Position numbers and translations under genes: made by a program
Notes under the pieces: generated by a model
The model's database searches: none
What the model saw: only the letters and a program-made list of their open reading frames with translations
What the model was told of the DNA's origin: nothing
NCBI RefSeq assembly: GCF_026017845.1
Contig: NZ_CP100416.1
Coordinates: forward strand, 1,568,228-1,632,227
Direction: 5' to 3'
DNA from: Amycolatopsis mediterranei
Lineage (GTDB): Bacteria; Actinomycetota; Actinomycetes; Mycobacteriales; Pseudonocardiaceae
DNA length: 64,000 bases
Part shown: positions 17,940 to 26,652 of the stretch, in pieces
How positions within the stretch are numbered: position 1 is the stretch's first letter
Layout of the letters: every line of letters begins with the position of its first letter

Positions 17940-18007
17940 GTGTCACAAGCTCTGCCCCACCGGTGTCTCGAGGTCGTTCCCAGCCCATGACACCGGAGGA
18001 CGAACCC

Positions 18008-18499
18008 ATGGAACCCCGCTTCGACCTGTTCACCACCGAAACCGGCTCCCGGCTGGCCAAGCGCTTCGCGGGCCTCGGCCAGGTCATCGACCGGTCGCCG
18101 CTGCCGAAGCTCACCCGGGAACTGGTCAGCCTGCGGGCCAGCCAGCTCAACGGGTGCGGCTGGTGCCTCGACATGCACGCCAAGGAAGCCGCCGCGGCCG
18201 GCGAGTCGGCGGTCCGGCTCGCGCTCGTCGCCGCCTGGCGGGAGTCGACGGTCTTCAGCGAAGCCGAGCGAGCCGCGCTCGCGCTGGCCGAGGAGGGCAC
18301 CCGGCTCGCCGACGCCGCCGAAGGCGTGTCCGACACGACCTGGGCCCGGGTGCGCGAGCACTACGACGACGAGCAGGTCGCCGCGCTGGTCGCGCTGGTC
18401 GCCCTGATCAACGCCGCCAACCGGCTCGCCGTGATCGTGCACCAGAAGGGCGGGTCCTACGAGCCCGGACTGTTCGCCGCCGTCGCCGAAGAAAGCTGA
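18008..18499 (+). CDS. Carboxymuconolactone decarboxylase/AhpD-family protein
   Basis: A 163-residue AhpD-like protein. The redox motif is NGCGWCLDMHAKEA (CxxC plus histidine, about residues 48-61), typical of alkylhydroperoxidase-like proteins. It probably acts in peroxide or thiol redox defence. The ATG at 18008 is chosen because GGAGGA lies 7 nt upstream; an in-frame ATG at 17987 has none. The 3' end overlaps the convergent MFS gene by 43 bp. Confidence 0.92.
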   Translation: MEPRFDLFTTETGSRLAKRFAGLGQVIDRSPLPKLTRELVSLRASQLNGCGWCLDMHAKEAAAAGESAVRLALVAAWRESTVFSEAERAALALAEEGTRLADAAEGVSDTTWARVREHYDDEQVAALVALVALINAANRLAVIVHQKGGSYEPGLFAAVAEES

Positions 18500-19851
18500 G
18501 CGGGACGCTTCAGCAGTGCGGCGAGGACGGTGCCGAGCAAGACCACCGGGGTCAGCGCGAGGAAGGCGCCCCCGATGTGCCCGGCCACGTCCTCGCCGAG
18601 CAGGCTGCCGAAGACGGCGACCCCGAACGCGGCGCCGATCGACCGGGCGAAGGTGACCACCGCGCTCGCGGCCCCGATGCCGGCGGCGGGCACCGCGTTC
18701 TGCGCCGCGGTCAGCGCGACCATCGGGACCATGCCGATCCCCACGCCGGTGACGGCGAAGTACCCGATCAGCGCGAGCTGCGCGGTGCCCGGCGCCAGGG
18801 TGCTCAGCAGGAGCAGCCCGGCGACGTTCAGCGCCATGCCGGTCACCAGGACGACCCGCACGCGCGCCGGGTCCGCGACCCACCGCCCGGCGAGCGACTG
18901 GCTGACGACCAGCCCGAGCACCAGCGGCAGCAGGTGCACGCCGGAGAGCGTCGCCGAGACACCGTCGACGACCTGCAGGTACGTCGGCAGGTAGACCAGC
19001 ACGCTGAACATCGCGACGTTGGCGATGAGCCCGACGATCGCGGCGAGCACGACCGTGCGCGAGGTGAACATCGCCGGCGGCAGCACCGGCGCCGCGGCGC
19101 GCCGTTCGACCGGGACCACCAGTCCGATGAGGACGATCGCGGCGGCGGCGAGGGCCGGCGTGCCCGGCGACGTCCAGCCCCACCGCGGGCCGAAGGAGGT
19201 GATCAGGACCAGCGCGGTGGCCGCGCCGGCCAGCAGCAGCGCGCCGGCGTAGTCGACGCGGGCGCGCCGCGGCTCCCGGACCGCGGCGGGCAGGGCCCGC
19301 GCCGCGAGCACCACGGCCACCAGCCCGACCGGGACGTTGATCAGGAAGGCCCACCGCCACGAGAGGTGGTCGGTGAACAGGCCGCCGAGCAGCGGCCCGG
19401 CGATGCTGGCGACGCCGTAGACCGAGCCGAACCGGCCCTGGTAGCGCCCGCGGTCGGCGGGCGCGGCGATGTCGCCCACCAGCGCGAACGTCAGGACGAT
19501 CATTCCGCCGCCGGCCAGGCCCTGCAGCGCGCGGGCGGCGATCAGCTGGGGCAGGTCCCCGGCCAGGCCGCACAGCGCGGACGCGACCAGGAACGCGGTC
19601 GTGGCGAGCAGGTAGAGGCGCTTGCGCCCCAGCATGTCGCCGAGCTTGCCCCAGAGCGGGGTCGCGGCGGTCGAAGCCAGCAGGTAGGACGCGGTGATCC
19701 AGGCGATGTCCCGGAATCCGCCGAGGTCGCGGGCGATCCGGGGCAGCGCGGTGGCCACGATGGTCTGGTCCAGCGCGGCCAGCAGGACGGCGAGGACCAG
19801 CGCCGTCATCGCCGGGCGCACCGCGGGTCTGAGGGAGACGTCGAGGGTCAT
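18457..19851 (-). CDS. MFS drug exporter (DHA2, 14-helix type)
   Basis: A 464-residue transporter. LDQTIVATALPRIARDLGG is the DHA2 motif D1 region and GKLGDMLGRKRLYL is motif A. About 14 hydrophobic helices follow, with a central RRARVDYAGALLLAGAATALVL stretch typical of the EmrB/QacA group. It probably exports a toxic compound by proton antiport. The ATG overlaps the end of the aldehyde dehydrogenase gene by 4 bp, so the two are co-translated and controlled by the TetR at 21385. The C-terminus runs 43 bp into the convergent AhpD gene. Confidence 0.93.
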   Translation of the reverse strand: MTLDVSLRPAVRPAMTALVLAVLLAALDQTIVATALPRIARDLGGFRDIAWITASYLLASTAATPLWGKLGDMLGRKRLYLLATTAFLVASALCGLAGDLPQLIAARALQGLAGGGMIVLTFALVGDIAAPADRGRYQGRFGSVYGVASIAGPLLGGLFTDHLSWRWAFLINVPVGLVAVVLAARALPAAVREPRRARVDYAGALLLAGAATALVLITSFGPRWGWTSPGTPALAAAAIVLIGLVVPVERRAAAPVLPPAMFTSRTVVLAAIVGLIANVAMFSVLVYLPTYLQVVDGVSATLSGVHLLPLVLGLVVSQSLAGRWVADPARVRVVLVTGMALNVAGLLLLSTLAPGTAQLALIGYFAVTGVGIGMVPMVALTAAQNAVPAAGIGAASAVVTFARSIGAAFGVAVFGSLLGEDVAGHIGGAFLALTPVVLLGTVLAALLKRPAQLSSATAANSPGS

Positions 19852-21302
19852 TTCGCTTCCGGAACGGTGATGGTCTTGTACTCGGTGTAGGTGCCGAGCC
19901 CGACGGCGCCGTACTCGCGGCCGAGACCGCTGGCCTTGAACCCGCCGAACGGGCCGTCGAAGCCGATCGGCGCGCCGTTGATCGTGACCGTGCCGGTCCG
20001 CACGCGGCGGGCGACGGCGAGCGCGTGCGCCGGGTCGGCCGACCAGACGCCGCCGGACAGGCCGTACTCGGAGTCGTTGGCGATGCGGACGGCGTCGTCT
20101 TCGTCGTCGTAGGCGATGACGACCAGGACCGGGCCGAAGATCTCCTCCTGCGCGATGCGCATCGAGTTGTCGACATCGGCGAAGAGCGTCGGCGTGACGT
20201 AGTTGCCCGCTTCCAGTCCTGGCGGGACTTCCGGGCCGCCGGTGACGAGCCGCGCGCCTTCTTCGACGCCGAGGCGGACGTAGTCGAGGACGCGCTGCTG
20301 CTGGTCGCGGCGGATCATCGGGCCGATGAACGTGCGATCGTCGGCCGGGTCGCCGACACCCAGCGACTCGATCAGGTCCTTCAGCCCGGCGACGACTTCT
20401 TCGTACCGGCTGCGCGGCGCGAGGACGCGGGTCTGGGCGATGCACGATTCGCCGTTGTTGAGCAGGGAACCGAACTTCAGGCCCTGGACGGCCGCGTCGA
20501 GGTCGGCGTCGGGCAGGATGATCGCGGCCGATTTGCCGCCCAGTTCGAGGCTGACCCGCTTGAGCTGTTCCCCGGCCAGCGACGCGATGCGGCGCCCGGC
20601 GCGGGTGGAGCCGGTGAAGGCGATCTTGTCGACGTCCGGGTGCTTGACCAGGTACTCGCTGGTCTCGCGGTCGGCGGGCAGCACGCTGATGACGCCCTCG
20701 GGCAGCCCGGCCTCCGCGAGCAGTTCCGCGAGGAGGTTCATGCTCAGCGTGTTCTCGGGCGAGACCTTGAGCACGACGGTGTTGCCGGCGAGCAGCGCGG
20801 GGATGATCTTGGCCGACGCCGAGGAGAACGGCGAGTTCCACGGGATGATCGCGGCGACCACACCGATCGCCTCCCGGCGCACGACCGACCGGAACGGCGC
20901 GGCGGGATCCGACGGCGCCAGGGTCTCCTCCCAGCCGAACTCTTCGGCCGCCTTCAGGTAGGCGTTGGCCTGCCGGGTCAGGCCGGACTGGCCGGCCTTG
21001 GTGAACCAGAGGGCGGAGCCGTTCTCCGCGGAGATGAGCGCCGCGATCTCGTCGGCGCGCTTCTCGCGCAGCTCGGTCAGCTTGCGGACAACGGCGACGC
21101 GCTCCGCGGGCGACGTGTGCGGCCACGGGCCGTCGTCGAAGGCCTTCCGGGCGGCCGCGACGGCGCGATCGACGTCGGCGGGCAGCGCCTGCGCGGCGCG
21201 GCCGATGACCGAGTTGTCGTGCGGGGACCGGATGTCCAGCAGCTCGGTGCTGCTCGACGGGGTCCACGTGCCGCCGATGAAGAGTTCTGCGTAGGTGATC
21301 AC
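19848..21302 (-). CDS. NAD(P)-dependent aldehyde dehydrogenase
   Basis: A 484-residue enzyme of the ALDH superfamily that oxidises an aldehyde to the acid. The nucleotide-binding region includes IIPWNSPF and FTGSTRAGRRI. The general-base glutamate is in SLELGGKSA (about residue 250) and the catalytic cysteine in NNGESCIAQTR (about 285). EEIFGPVLVV and a C-terminal KASGLGREYG complete the family pattern. The GTG start has AGGAGG 5 nt upstream. It shares an operon with the MFS pump and is divergent from a TetR repressor with operator repeats between them. The substrate is unknown. Confidence 0.95.
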   Translation of the reverse strand: MITYAELFIGGTWTPSSSTELLDIRSPHDNSVIGRAAQALPADVDRAVAAARKAFDDGPWPHTSPAERVAVVRKLTELREKRADEIAALISAENGSALWFTKAGQSGLTRQANAYLKAAEEFGWEETLAPSDPAAPFRSVVRREAIGVVAAIIPWNSPFSSASAKIIPALLAGNTVVLKVSPENTLSMNLLAELLAEAGLPEGVISVLPADRETSEYLVKHPDVDKIAFTGSTRAGRRIASLAGEQLKRVSLELGGKSAAIILPDADLDAAVQGLKFGSLLNNGESCIAQTRVLAPRSRYEEVVAGLKDLIESLGVGDPADDRTFIGPMIRRDQQQRVLDYVRLGVEEGARLVTGGPEVPPGLEAGNYVTPTLFADVDNSMRIAQEEIFGPVLVVIAYDDEDDAVRIANDSEYGLSGGVWSADPAHALAVARRVRTGTVTINGAPIGFDGPFGGFKASGLGREYGAVGLGTYTEYKTITVPEAK

Positions 21303-21321
21303 TGTTGCCTCCTATGTCGAT

Positions 21322-21374
21322 CTGTCACATCAGTGTAGCACTTAACTGTCTCATCAATGTGTCAGTTAGTGCTA
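21322..21374. promoter_or_regulatory. Composite operator between aldehyde dehydrogenase and TetR genes
   Basis: Two 15-bp direct copies, CTGTCACATCAGTGT (21322) and CTGTCTCATCAATGT (21346), match at 13 of 15 bases and lie 24 bp apart. An imperfect inverted repeat, TAGCACTTAACTG (21336-21348) and CAGTTAGTGCTA (21363-21374), spans them. The arrangement fits binding of the divergent TetR repressor to both promoters. Confidence 0.65.
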
Positions 21375-21378
21375 GGGT
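21373..21378 (+). promoter_or_regulatory. -10 box of leaderless TetR gene
   Basis: TAGGGT lies 6 nt before the GTG start at 21385, the same geometry as before the TetR gene at 158. Confidence 0.4.
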
Positions 21379-21384
21379 GGGAGA

Positions 21385-21951
21385 GTGAGAGCCGACGCCG
21401 CACGCAATCTCGAACTGGTCCTGACCACGGGCGCCCGCATGCTCGCCGAAGACCCGGCCACGAGCATCGCGGCGATCGCGGCGGAGGCCGGCGTCGACCG
21501 CCGCACGGTGTACCGCCGGTTCACGAGCCGCGAGGAGCTCCTGACGGCGGTCTATCAGGCCCGCCTGGACGCGATCGAAGCGGCGATCGAGGCCGCCCGC
21601 CTGCGGGAGGCGCCGGTCCCGGTGGCCCTGTACCAGTACGTCCAGGGGATCGTCAGGGTCAACCGCACCTGGCCGACCGAGGTGAGCCGGATGCGCTCGG
21701 ACCCGGAGATCTGGGCCCGCCGCCAGCGCGCGGTCGAGGAGGTCGACCGGTTTCTCAAGCGGGCCACCTACGAGGGCTTCCTGCGGGCGGGGCTGCCGGC
21801 CCGCTGGCCCGGCAGCGTCCTGGGGGCACTGGTGCGGTTGTCCACAAAGGACCTCTCGGTCCTGAACGACGTCCAGGCCGCCGACGTCATCGTCGACACG
21901 TTCCTGCGGGCGCTCGGCACCGCCTCCTCGCTAGACCGTCGTGAGTGGTAG
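21385..21951 (+). CDS. TetR/AcrR family repressor of the aldehyde dehydrogenase-MFS operon
   Basis: A 188-residue protein. The N-terminal helix-turn-helix is IAAIAAEAGVDRRTVYRRFTSREELLTAVY (about residues 28-55). The C-terminal domain is helical, with a WPTEVSRM region. It is transcribed away from the dehydrogenase gene across an 82-bp gap full of repeats, so it very likely represses that operon and itself. The GTG start has no ribosome binding site but a TAGGGT box 6 nt upstream. Confidence 0.92.
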   Translation: MRADAARNLELVLTTGARMLAEDPATSIAAIAAEAGVDRRTVYRRFTSREELLTAVYQARLDAIEAAIEAARLREAPVPVALYQYVQGIVRVNRTWPTEVSRMRSDPEIWARRQRAVEEVDRFLKRATYEGFLRAGLPARWPGSVLGALVRLSTKDLSVLNDVQAADVIVDTFLRALGTASSLDRREW

Positions 21952-21980
21952 GGCGGGTAAGAACCCGCCTAACCACTCAC
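21941..21980. terminator. Bidirectional terminator between TetR and GH15 genes
   Basis: GTGAGTGGT (21941-21949) pairs with ACCACTCAC (21972-21980), extended inwards by GGCGGGT and ACCCGCC. The TAG stop of the TetR gene lies inside the 5' arm. The hairpin serves both convergent genes. Confidence 0.8.
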
Positions 21981-21997
21981 GACCAGCTACGGCAGGG

Positions 21998-23800
21998 CTA
22001 GGAGCGCTGGTGCTCGCCCGGGGCGTTCGTGCCGGTTTCCGAACCCGAGAGCTGCCGGGCCGTGTTGACCAGCCCGACCATGCTGAACGCCTGCGGCGTG
22101 TTCCCCACCTGCCGGCCCGAGTCGGTGTCGTACTCCTCCGACAGCAGGCCCACGTCGTTGCGCAGCCCCAGCAACTGCTCGAACAGCGCGCGGGCCTCGC
22201 TCGTGCGACCGGTCGCGTGGAGGGCGTCGGCGAGCCAGAAGCTGCACGCCAGGAAACTGCCCTCGCCGCCGGGCAGTCCGTCGACACCTCCGTCCGCGTC
22301 GGCGTCGTAGCGCCGGACGAACCCGCCGTGGGCGAGCTCGGCCCGGACCGCGTCCACCGTGCCGCGGACCCGAGGGTCCCCGGCCGGCAGGAAGCCGACG
22401 CGGGGGATGAGCAGCAGCGCCGCGTCCAGGCCGCGGGAGCCGTAGAACTGGGTGAACGTGTTGCGGTCGGCGTCGTAACCGTGGGCGCAGACGTCCTGGT
22501 GGATCTTTTCGCGCAGGGCCCCCCAATCCTCGACCGGGCCGTCGAGGCCGTGGGCCCGCACCGTGTGCACCGCGCGGTCGACCCCGGCCCAGGCCATCAC
22601 CTTGGAATGGACGAAGTGCCGGCGCGGCCCGCGAACTTCCCAGAGACCGTTGTCCGGCTGGTCCCAGTGGCCTTCGAGGAAGTCGAGCAGCCGGCGCTGC
22701 AGGTCCCAGGCCGGGTGGGACGTCGGGAGCCCGGCTTCGCGGACCAGGTGGAGCCCGTCGAGGACCTCGCCCCAGACGTCGAGCTGGAACTGGTCCGCCG
22801 CGGCGTTGCCGACCCGGACCGGCGTCGAACCTTCGTAGCCGGACAGCCAGTCCAATGTGGACTCCGGCAGCCGTCGGGTGCCGTCGAGGCCGTACATGAT
22901 CTGCAGGTCGGCCGGGTCGCCGGCCACCGCGCGGACGAGCCATTCACGCCACGCGCGGGCTTCGGCGTGGTAGCCGGTGCCGATCAGGGCCTGCAGGGTG
23001 AAGGTCGCGTCGCGCAGCCAGCAGTAGCGGTAGTCCCAGTTGCGCGACCCGCCGAGCTGTTCCGGCAGCGACGTCGTCGCGGCGGCGAGGATGCCGCCGG
23101 TCGGGGCGTAGGTGAGGGCCTTGAGGGTGATCAGCGCGCGCCGGACCGCGTCCCGCCACGGCCCTTCGTACCGGCAGCGGCCGATCCACTCCGCCCAGAA
23201 ACGTTCTGTGCCGGCGAGCGCGGTTCCGGCGTCGGCGGACCGCGGGCGCGGCCGGTGGGAGGCGCTGTGGGTGAGGACGAACGGGACGCGCTCCCCGGCG
23301 GCCACGGTGAACTCGGCGTGCGTGGCCAGGTCCTCGCCGTGCAGCGGCACCGGCGTGCGGACCCGGATCGCGTCGGGCCCGGCGACCGCGACGAACTCGC
23401 CGTCCTCGTTCCGCACCCAGGGGACGACGGAACCGTAGTCGAGGCGCAGCCGCAGCAGCATGCGCATCGGCACCCGGCCGGACACGCCTTCGACGATCCG
23501 GACGACGTCCGCGGCTTCCCCGCGCGGCGGCATGAAGTCCAGGACGCGGACCGTGCCGCCGGGGGTGTCCCACTCGGTCGTCATGATCAGCGACTCGCCG
23601 CGGTACGAACGCCGGGTCGCGGGGCCGCCGCTCGCCGGGGCGAGCCGCCAGGTGCCGGCGTGCTCGTCGTGCAGGAGCGCGGCGAAGCAGGCCGGGGAGT
23701 CGAAGCGCGGCAGGCACAGCCAGTCGATCGCGCCGTCGCGCGAGAGCAGCGCCGCCGTGTGCAGGTCGCCCAGCAGGGCGTAGTCCTCGATCGGGGCCAT
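21998..23800 (-). CDS. GH15-family glucoamylase/trehalase
   Basis: A 600-residue cytoplasmic glycoside hydrolase that releases glucose from alpha-glucans or trehalose. The start APIEDYALLGDLHTAALLSRDGAIDWLCLPRFDS is typical of actinobacterial GH15 proteins. The (alpha/alpha)6 domain shows NWDYRYCWLRDATFTL, the general-acid glutamate in SGYEGSTPVRVGNAA and the general-base region GLLSEEYDTDSGRQVGNTP. Mycobacterial members of this subgroup are trehalases, so trehalose is a real alternative to starch-type substrates. There is no signal peptide. The gene begins 5 bp after the stop of the glucose-dehydrogenase-like gene, so the two are co-translated. Confidence 0.92.
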   Translation of the reverse strand: MAPIEDYALLGDLHTAALLSRDGAIDWLCLPRFDSPACFAALLHDEHAGTWRLAPASGGPATRRSYRGESLIMTTEWDTPGGTVRVLDFMPPRGEAADVVRIVEGVSGRVPMRMLLRLRLDYGSVVPWVRNEDGEFVAVAGPDAIRVRTPVPLHGEDLATHAEFTVAAGERVPFVLTHSASHRPRPRSADAGTALAGTERFWAEWIGRCRYEGPWRDAVRRALITLKALTYAPTGGILAAATTSLPEQLGGSRNWDYRYCWLRDATFTLQALIGTGYHAEARAWREWLVRAVAGDPADLQIMYGLDGTRRLPESTLDWLSGYEGSTPVRVGNAAADQFQLDVWGEVLDGLHLVREAGLPTSHPAWDLQRRLLDFLEGHWDQPDNGLWEVRGPRRHFVHSKVMAWAGVDRAVHTVRAHGLDGPVEDWGALREKIHQDVCAHGYDADRNTFTQFYGSRGLDAALLLIPRVGFLPAGDPRVRGTVDAVRAELAHGGFVRRYDADADGGVDGLPGGEGSFLACSFWLADALHATGRTSEARALFEQLLGLRNDVGLLSEEYDTDSGRQVGNTPQAFSMVGLVNTARQLSGSETGTNAPGEHQRS

Positions 23801-23805
23801 CGGGA

Positions 23806-24858
23806 TCAGCGCTCGCCGTCGAGGTCGATGACGACTTTGACGTCGTCGTCGTTCACCGCGAAGGCGTCGGCCGCCCGGGCCAGCGGCACCCGCCGGGTGA
23901 CGAGCCCGCCCAGCCAGTCCGGGTCCGCGCGGCCGAGCGCGTCGGCGGCGGCCCGGTAGTGGCGGTGGTTGGCGTTGACCGACCCGATGACGACGTCGTT
24001 TTCGAGGACGAGTTCGCGGTTGACGGTCCCGGCGTCCACGGTGAGGCTCCGGCCGGCGGGGGAGACGCCGGTGAGGCAGACGATGCCGTACGCGCCGGTG
24101 CCCGCCATCGCGTCGAACACCAGGGAGCCGACGCCGGTGGCCTCGAGGACGATGTCCGGCTCGAGCGACGGCAGCACCTTTTCGACCGGGTCGTGGTGGT
24201 AGGTCGCGCCGAGCGCCTCGACGAGCCGGGGCTTGGGGCCGTCGGTCACGCGGTCGAGGACGTGGACGTCGAGGCCGCGCTGCACACCCAGCAGCGCGCC
24301 GAGCAGCCCGATCGGGCCCGCGCCGGTGACCAGCACCCGCCGCGGCTCGAACCAGGCGCGTTCCCCGACGCGCTGGATCTGCTCCCACGCCTTCGCGACG
24401 ACCGTCGTGGGTTCCAGCAGCATGCCGACGTCCCGCAGGCGGGGATCGAGGCGGACCGCGTACTCCGCCTCGACGGTCCACCGTTCGCTGCCGTAGCCGT
24501 CGATCTCCTTGATGCCGCGCTCGGTGTAGCGGCCGTTGCGGCACATGTCGAACTCCCCGGCCGCGCACGCGCCGCACGGCACCGGGTCGGGCCGGCGGAC
24601 GATCCCGACGACCAGGTCGCCCTCGGCGAAGCCGGCGGCCGGGGTGATCACCTGACCGAGTGACTCGTGCCCCAGTACCAAGCGGTCCCGGCCGGGTGGC
24701 GCCCAGCCGTATTCGCCGCGGACGATCTCCTTGTCCGTGCCGCACACGCCGAGCGCGAGCCCCCGCACGAGCAACTCGCCCGGCGCGGGCCGCGGCTCGG
24801 GCACGGTGCTCACCTGCAGCGATCCCCGCTGTTCCGGCACCACGGTGAGTGCTCGCAT
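23806..24858 (-). CDS. Zinc-type glucose 1-dehydrogenase-like oxidoreductase
   Basis: A 350-residue medium-chain dehydrogenase. Zinc-site residues appear in GVCGTD and LGHESLGQV. The lobe PCGACAAGEFDMCRNGRYTE and the phrase GIKEIDGYGSE are typical of the glucose dehydrogenase subfamily. The Rossmann motif is TGAGPIGLLGALLG and the C-terminus is GDH-like (ENDVVIGSVNANHRHY). It would oxidise glucose to gluconolactone with NAD(P). Its operon partner GH15 would supply the glucose, which supports the call. GGGAGCGGGG precedes the ATG. Confidence 0.85.
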   Translation of the reverse strand: MRALTVVPEQRGSLQVSTVPEPRPAPGELLVRGLALGVCGTDKEIVRGEYGWAPPGRDRLVLGHESLGQVITPAAGFAEGDLVVGIVRRPDPVPCGACAAGEFDMCRNGRYTERGIKEIDGYGSERWTVEAEYAVRLDPRLRDVGMLLEPTTVVAKAWEQIQRVGERAWFEPRRVLVTGAGPIGLLGALLGVQRGLDVHVLDRVTDGPKPRLVEALGATYHHDPVEKVLPSLEPDIVLEATGVGSLVFDAMAGTGAYGIVCLTGVSPAGRSLTVDAGTVNRELVLENDVVIGSVNANHRHYRAAADALGRADPDWLGGLVTRRVPLARAADAFAVNDDDVKVVIDLDGER

Positions 24859-24986
24859 GGCCCCGCTCCCTTCCGCGACGGCGTGGCCGCCGGACCGCTC
24901 GGTCACGGTTTGACGCCCTTGCGGTCGGCAAAACATGCCTGCGGGTCGCAATGAGCGGGCAAATGCGACGATGCGGTGCAGAAAGG

Positions 24987-25016
24987 CCGGAGGGAGCCGG
25001 CAGCGCGGCCCTCCGG
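24987..25016 (-). terminator. Terminator after the GH5 gene
   Basis: CCGGAGGG (24987-24994) and CCCTCCGG (25009-25016) pair just beyond the stop codon of the GH5 gene, which is read on the minus strand. Confidence 0.6.
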
Positions 25017-25021
25017 TGGGT

Positions 25022-26476
25022 TCAGCCGGCGGCGACGATCCGCCACCGCTGGTTGGTGCTGCTGCTGTCGCCGTACTGGCCGAGGTCGGTGCCGCTGCCG
25101 GTGCGGCCCATGCCGTCGAGGTATTCCCCGGTGCTGCTGTTGCGGATGCGGACGTTGTTCGCGTCGGTCACCACCGACCACAGCTGGTTGGCGCTGCCGC
25201 TCGCGGCGTACTGGCTCACCACGGCGCCGTTGGTGGTGCGGCCCGCACCGTCCAGGTAGAGGCCGGTGGCGCGGTTCTTGATGCGCACGCGGTTGCCGGC
25301 GTTCTCGACGACCCACTGCTGGTCGTAGCGGGCGGGGTCGCCGCCGGCCTGGCCGGTGCCGGAGCCGCTGGCGGTGCGCCCCAGCCCGTCGACGTACAGC
25401 CCGGTGGCGGCGTTGACGATCCGGACGTACGTGCCGCCTCCGTCGCCCAGGCCCCACGCGTACCGCAGCCGGGTCAGCCCGCTGGGGTTCGACAGCGTCA
25501 GCTTGATGCCCGCACCGGTGCCCGCCTTGGTCGTCAAGCTGTACCAGTCGCCGTCGCGCAGGCCCGGCCAGTACACGCTGCCCAGGCCCAGGCTCCGCAG
25601 TTTCGCGCTGACGCCCCGGATGTAGTCGGCGAAGAACGATCCGCTCGGGATGCTGTAGTCGAGGGTGTCGTAGTGCACGCCGTTCTTGCTGCCGGGCGAC
25701 ATCGGGCCGCCCCACTCGGTGACGACGGTCCGGTCGGCGTACGCCCCGATGTAGCCGCCGATGTGGTCGGCCCACTCGGTTTCGCTTTCGTAGCCGGCGA
25801 AGAACGAGTAGTCGTGGGCCGCCAGCAGCGTCCCGTCGAGCCGCCGGTCGCTGCCGACCGCGGGCACGTTCTGGGCGTCCCCGGTGCCGTCGAGGATCAC
25901 CCGGTCGCGGGGCACGCCGGGGTAGCGGTTCAGCCAGGCATAGTAGAAGTTGTCGAGGTCGCCCGCGCTGTAGGCGTACGGCTCGTTGATGACCTCGAAG
26001 TAGGCGTTCGGGTTGCTGCCGTACTTGGCGACGACGGTGTCCCACATCTGCTGGAACCGGCCCGTGTCCGTCGGCTTGCCACCGGTGTAGGCCCAGTACG
26101 CCAGGATCACCTTGCCCTTGGCGAGCGCGGTGTCGATCGCCCCGGTGTAGGTGCCCCAGTAGCCGGAGACCGTCGGTTCGTTGATCGGCATCCGGACGGT
26201 GTTGCCCCCGGTGATCGAGTACAGCTGGCCGACGACCTGGTTCGCCGTGGCGGCGGCCGAGGAGTACGTGTCCGAGGCACCGAGCCCGGAGACGTACAGC
26301 ACGCCGTTGACGAAGTTGTCCCGCGCGTCGGCCCAGTTGACGCCCTTGAGCCCGGCCGTGGACGCTTGGGCCTGCGACGGGACGGCGGTCAGCAGCCCAC
26401 CGGCGAGCGCGGACAGCGCCAAGAACCGGACTGCCGTGGACAGCGTCCTGCGAAGCACGGAATGGGTCGGTCTCAT
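25022..26476 (-). CDS. Secreted GH5-like glycanase with ricin-type lectin domain
   Basis: A 484-residue exported enzyme. The signal peptide ends at AQAS (about residue 38). Residues about 40-330 form a GH5-type barrel starting LKGVNWADARDNF, with the acid/base glutamate in YFEVINEPYAY and the nucleophile in TVVTEWGGP. Residues about 345-484 form a beta-trefoil ricin-B domain with three QxW copies (YDQQWVV, ANQLWSV, TNQRWRI). Cellulase or mannanase activity is likely but not resolvable from sequence; the lectin domain would target it to polysaccharide. The ATG has GGGAGGAA upstream. It lies downstream of the LPMO gene but is separated from it by a strong terminator. Confidence 0.9.
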   Translation of the reverse strand: MRPTHSVLRRTLSTAVRFLALSALAGGLLTAVPSQAQASTAGLKGVNWADARDNFVNGVLYVSGLGASDTYSSAAATANQVVGQLYSITGGNTVRMPINEPTVSGYWGTYTGAIDTALAKGKVILAYWAYTGGKPTDTGRFQQMWDTVVAKYGSNPNAYFEVINEPYAYSAGDLDNFYYAWLNRYPGVPRDRVILDGTGDAQNVPAVGSDRRLDGTLLAAHDYSFFAGYESETEWADHIGGYIGAYADRTVVTEWGGPMSPGSKNGVHYDTLDYSIPSGSFFADYIRGVSAKLRSLGLGSVYWPGLRDGDWYSLTTKAGTGAGIKLTLSNPSGLTRLRYAWGLGDGGGTYVRIVNAATGLYVDGLGRTASGSGTGQAGGDPARYDQQWVVENAGNRVRIKNRATGLYLDGAGRTTNGAVVSQYAASGSANQLWSVVTDANNVRIRNSSTGEYLDGMGRTGSGTDLGQYGDSSSTNQRWRIVAAG

Positions 26477-26595
26477 CGGCTCGTTCCTCCCGGATCCTGC
26501 GCAGCCGGAAATGGTCGAGACACTGGTTAACACCCGGCCCGGGCAAGCGGCCAGGGTTCCGAAGCGAACCGTTCAGGATCGGTCAGAAAAGAACA

Positions 26596-26645
26596 CCGCC
26601 GTGCCGCATTGAACAGGACGCTGCCCGTTCAATGCGGCACGGCGG
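26596..26645 (-). terminator. Very long perfect hairpin after the LPMO gene
   Basis: A 19-bp perfect stem (26596-26614 with 26627-26645) and a 12-nt loop lie directly after the LPMO stop codon, between it and the GH5 gene. It is the strongest hairpin in the window. Confidence 0.85.
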
Positions 26646-26652
26646 ATCGCGG

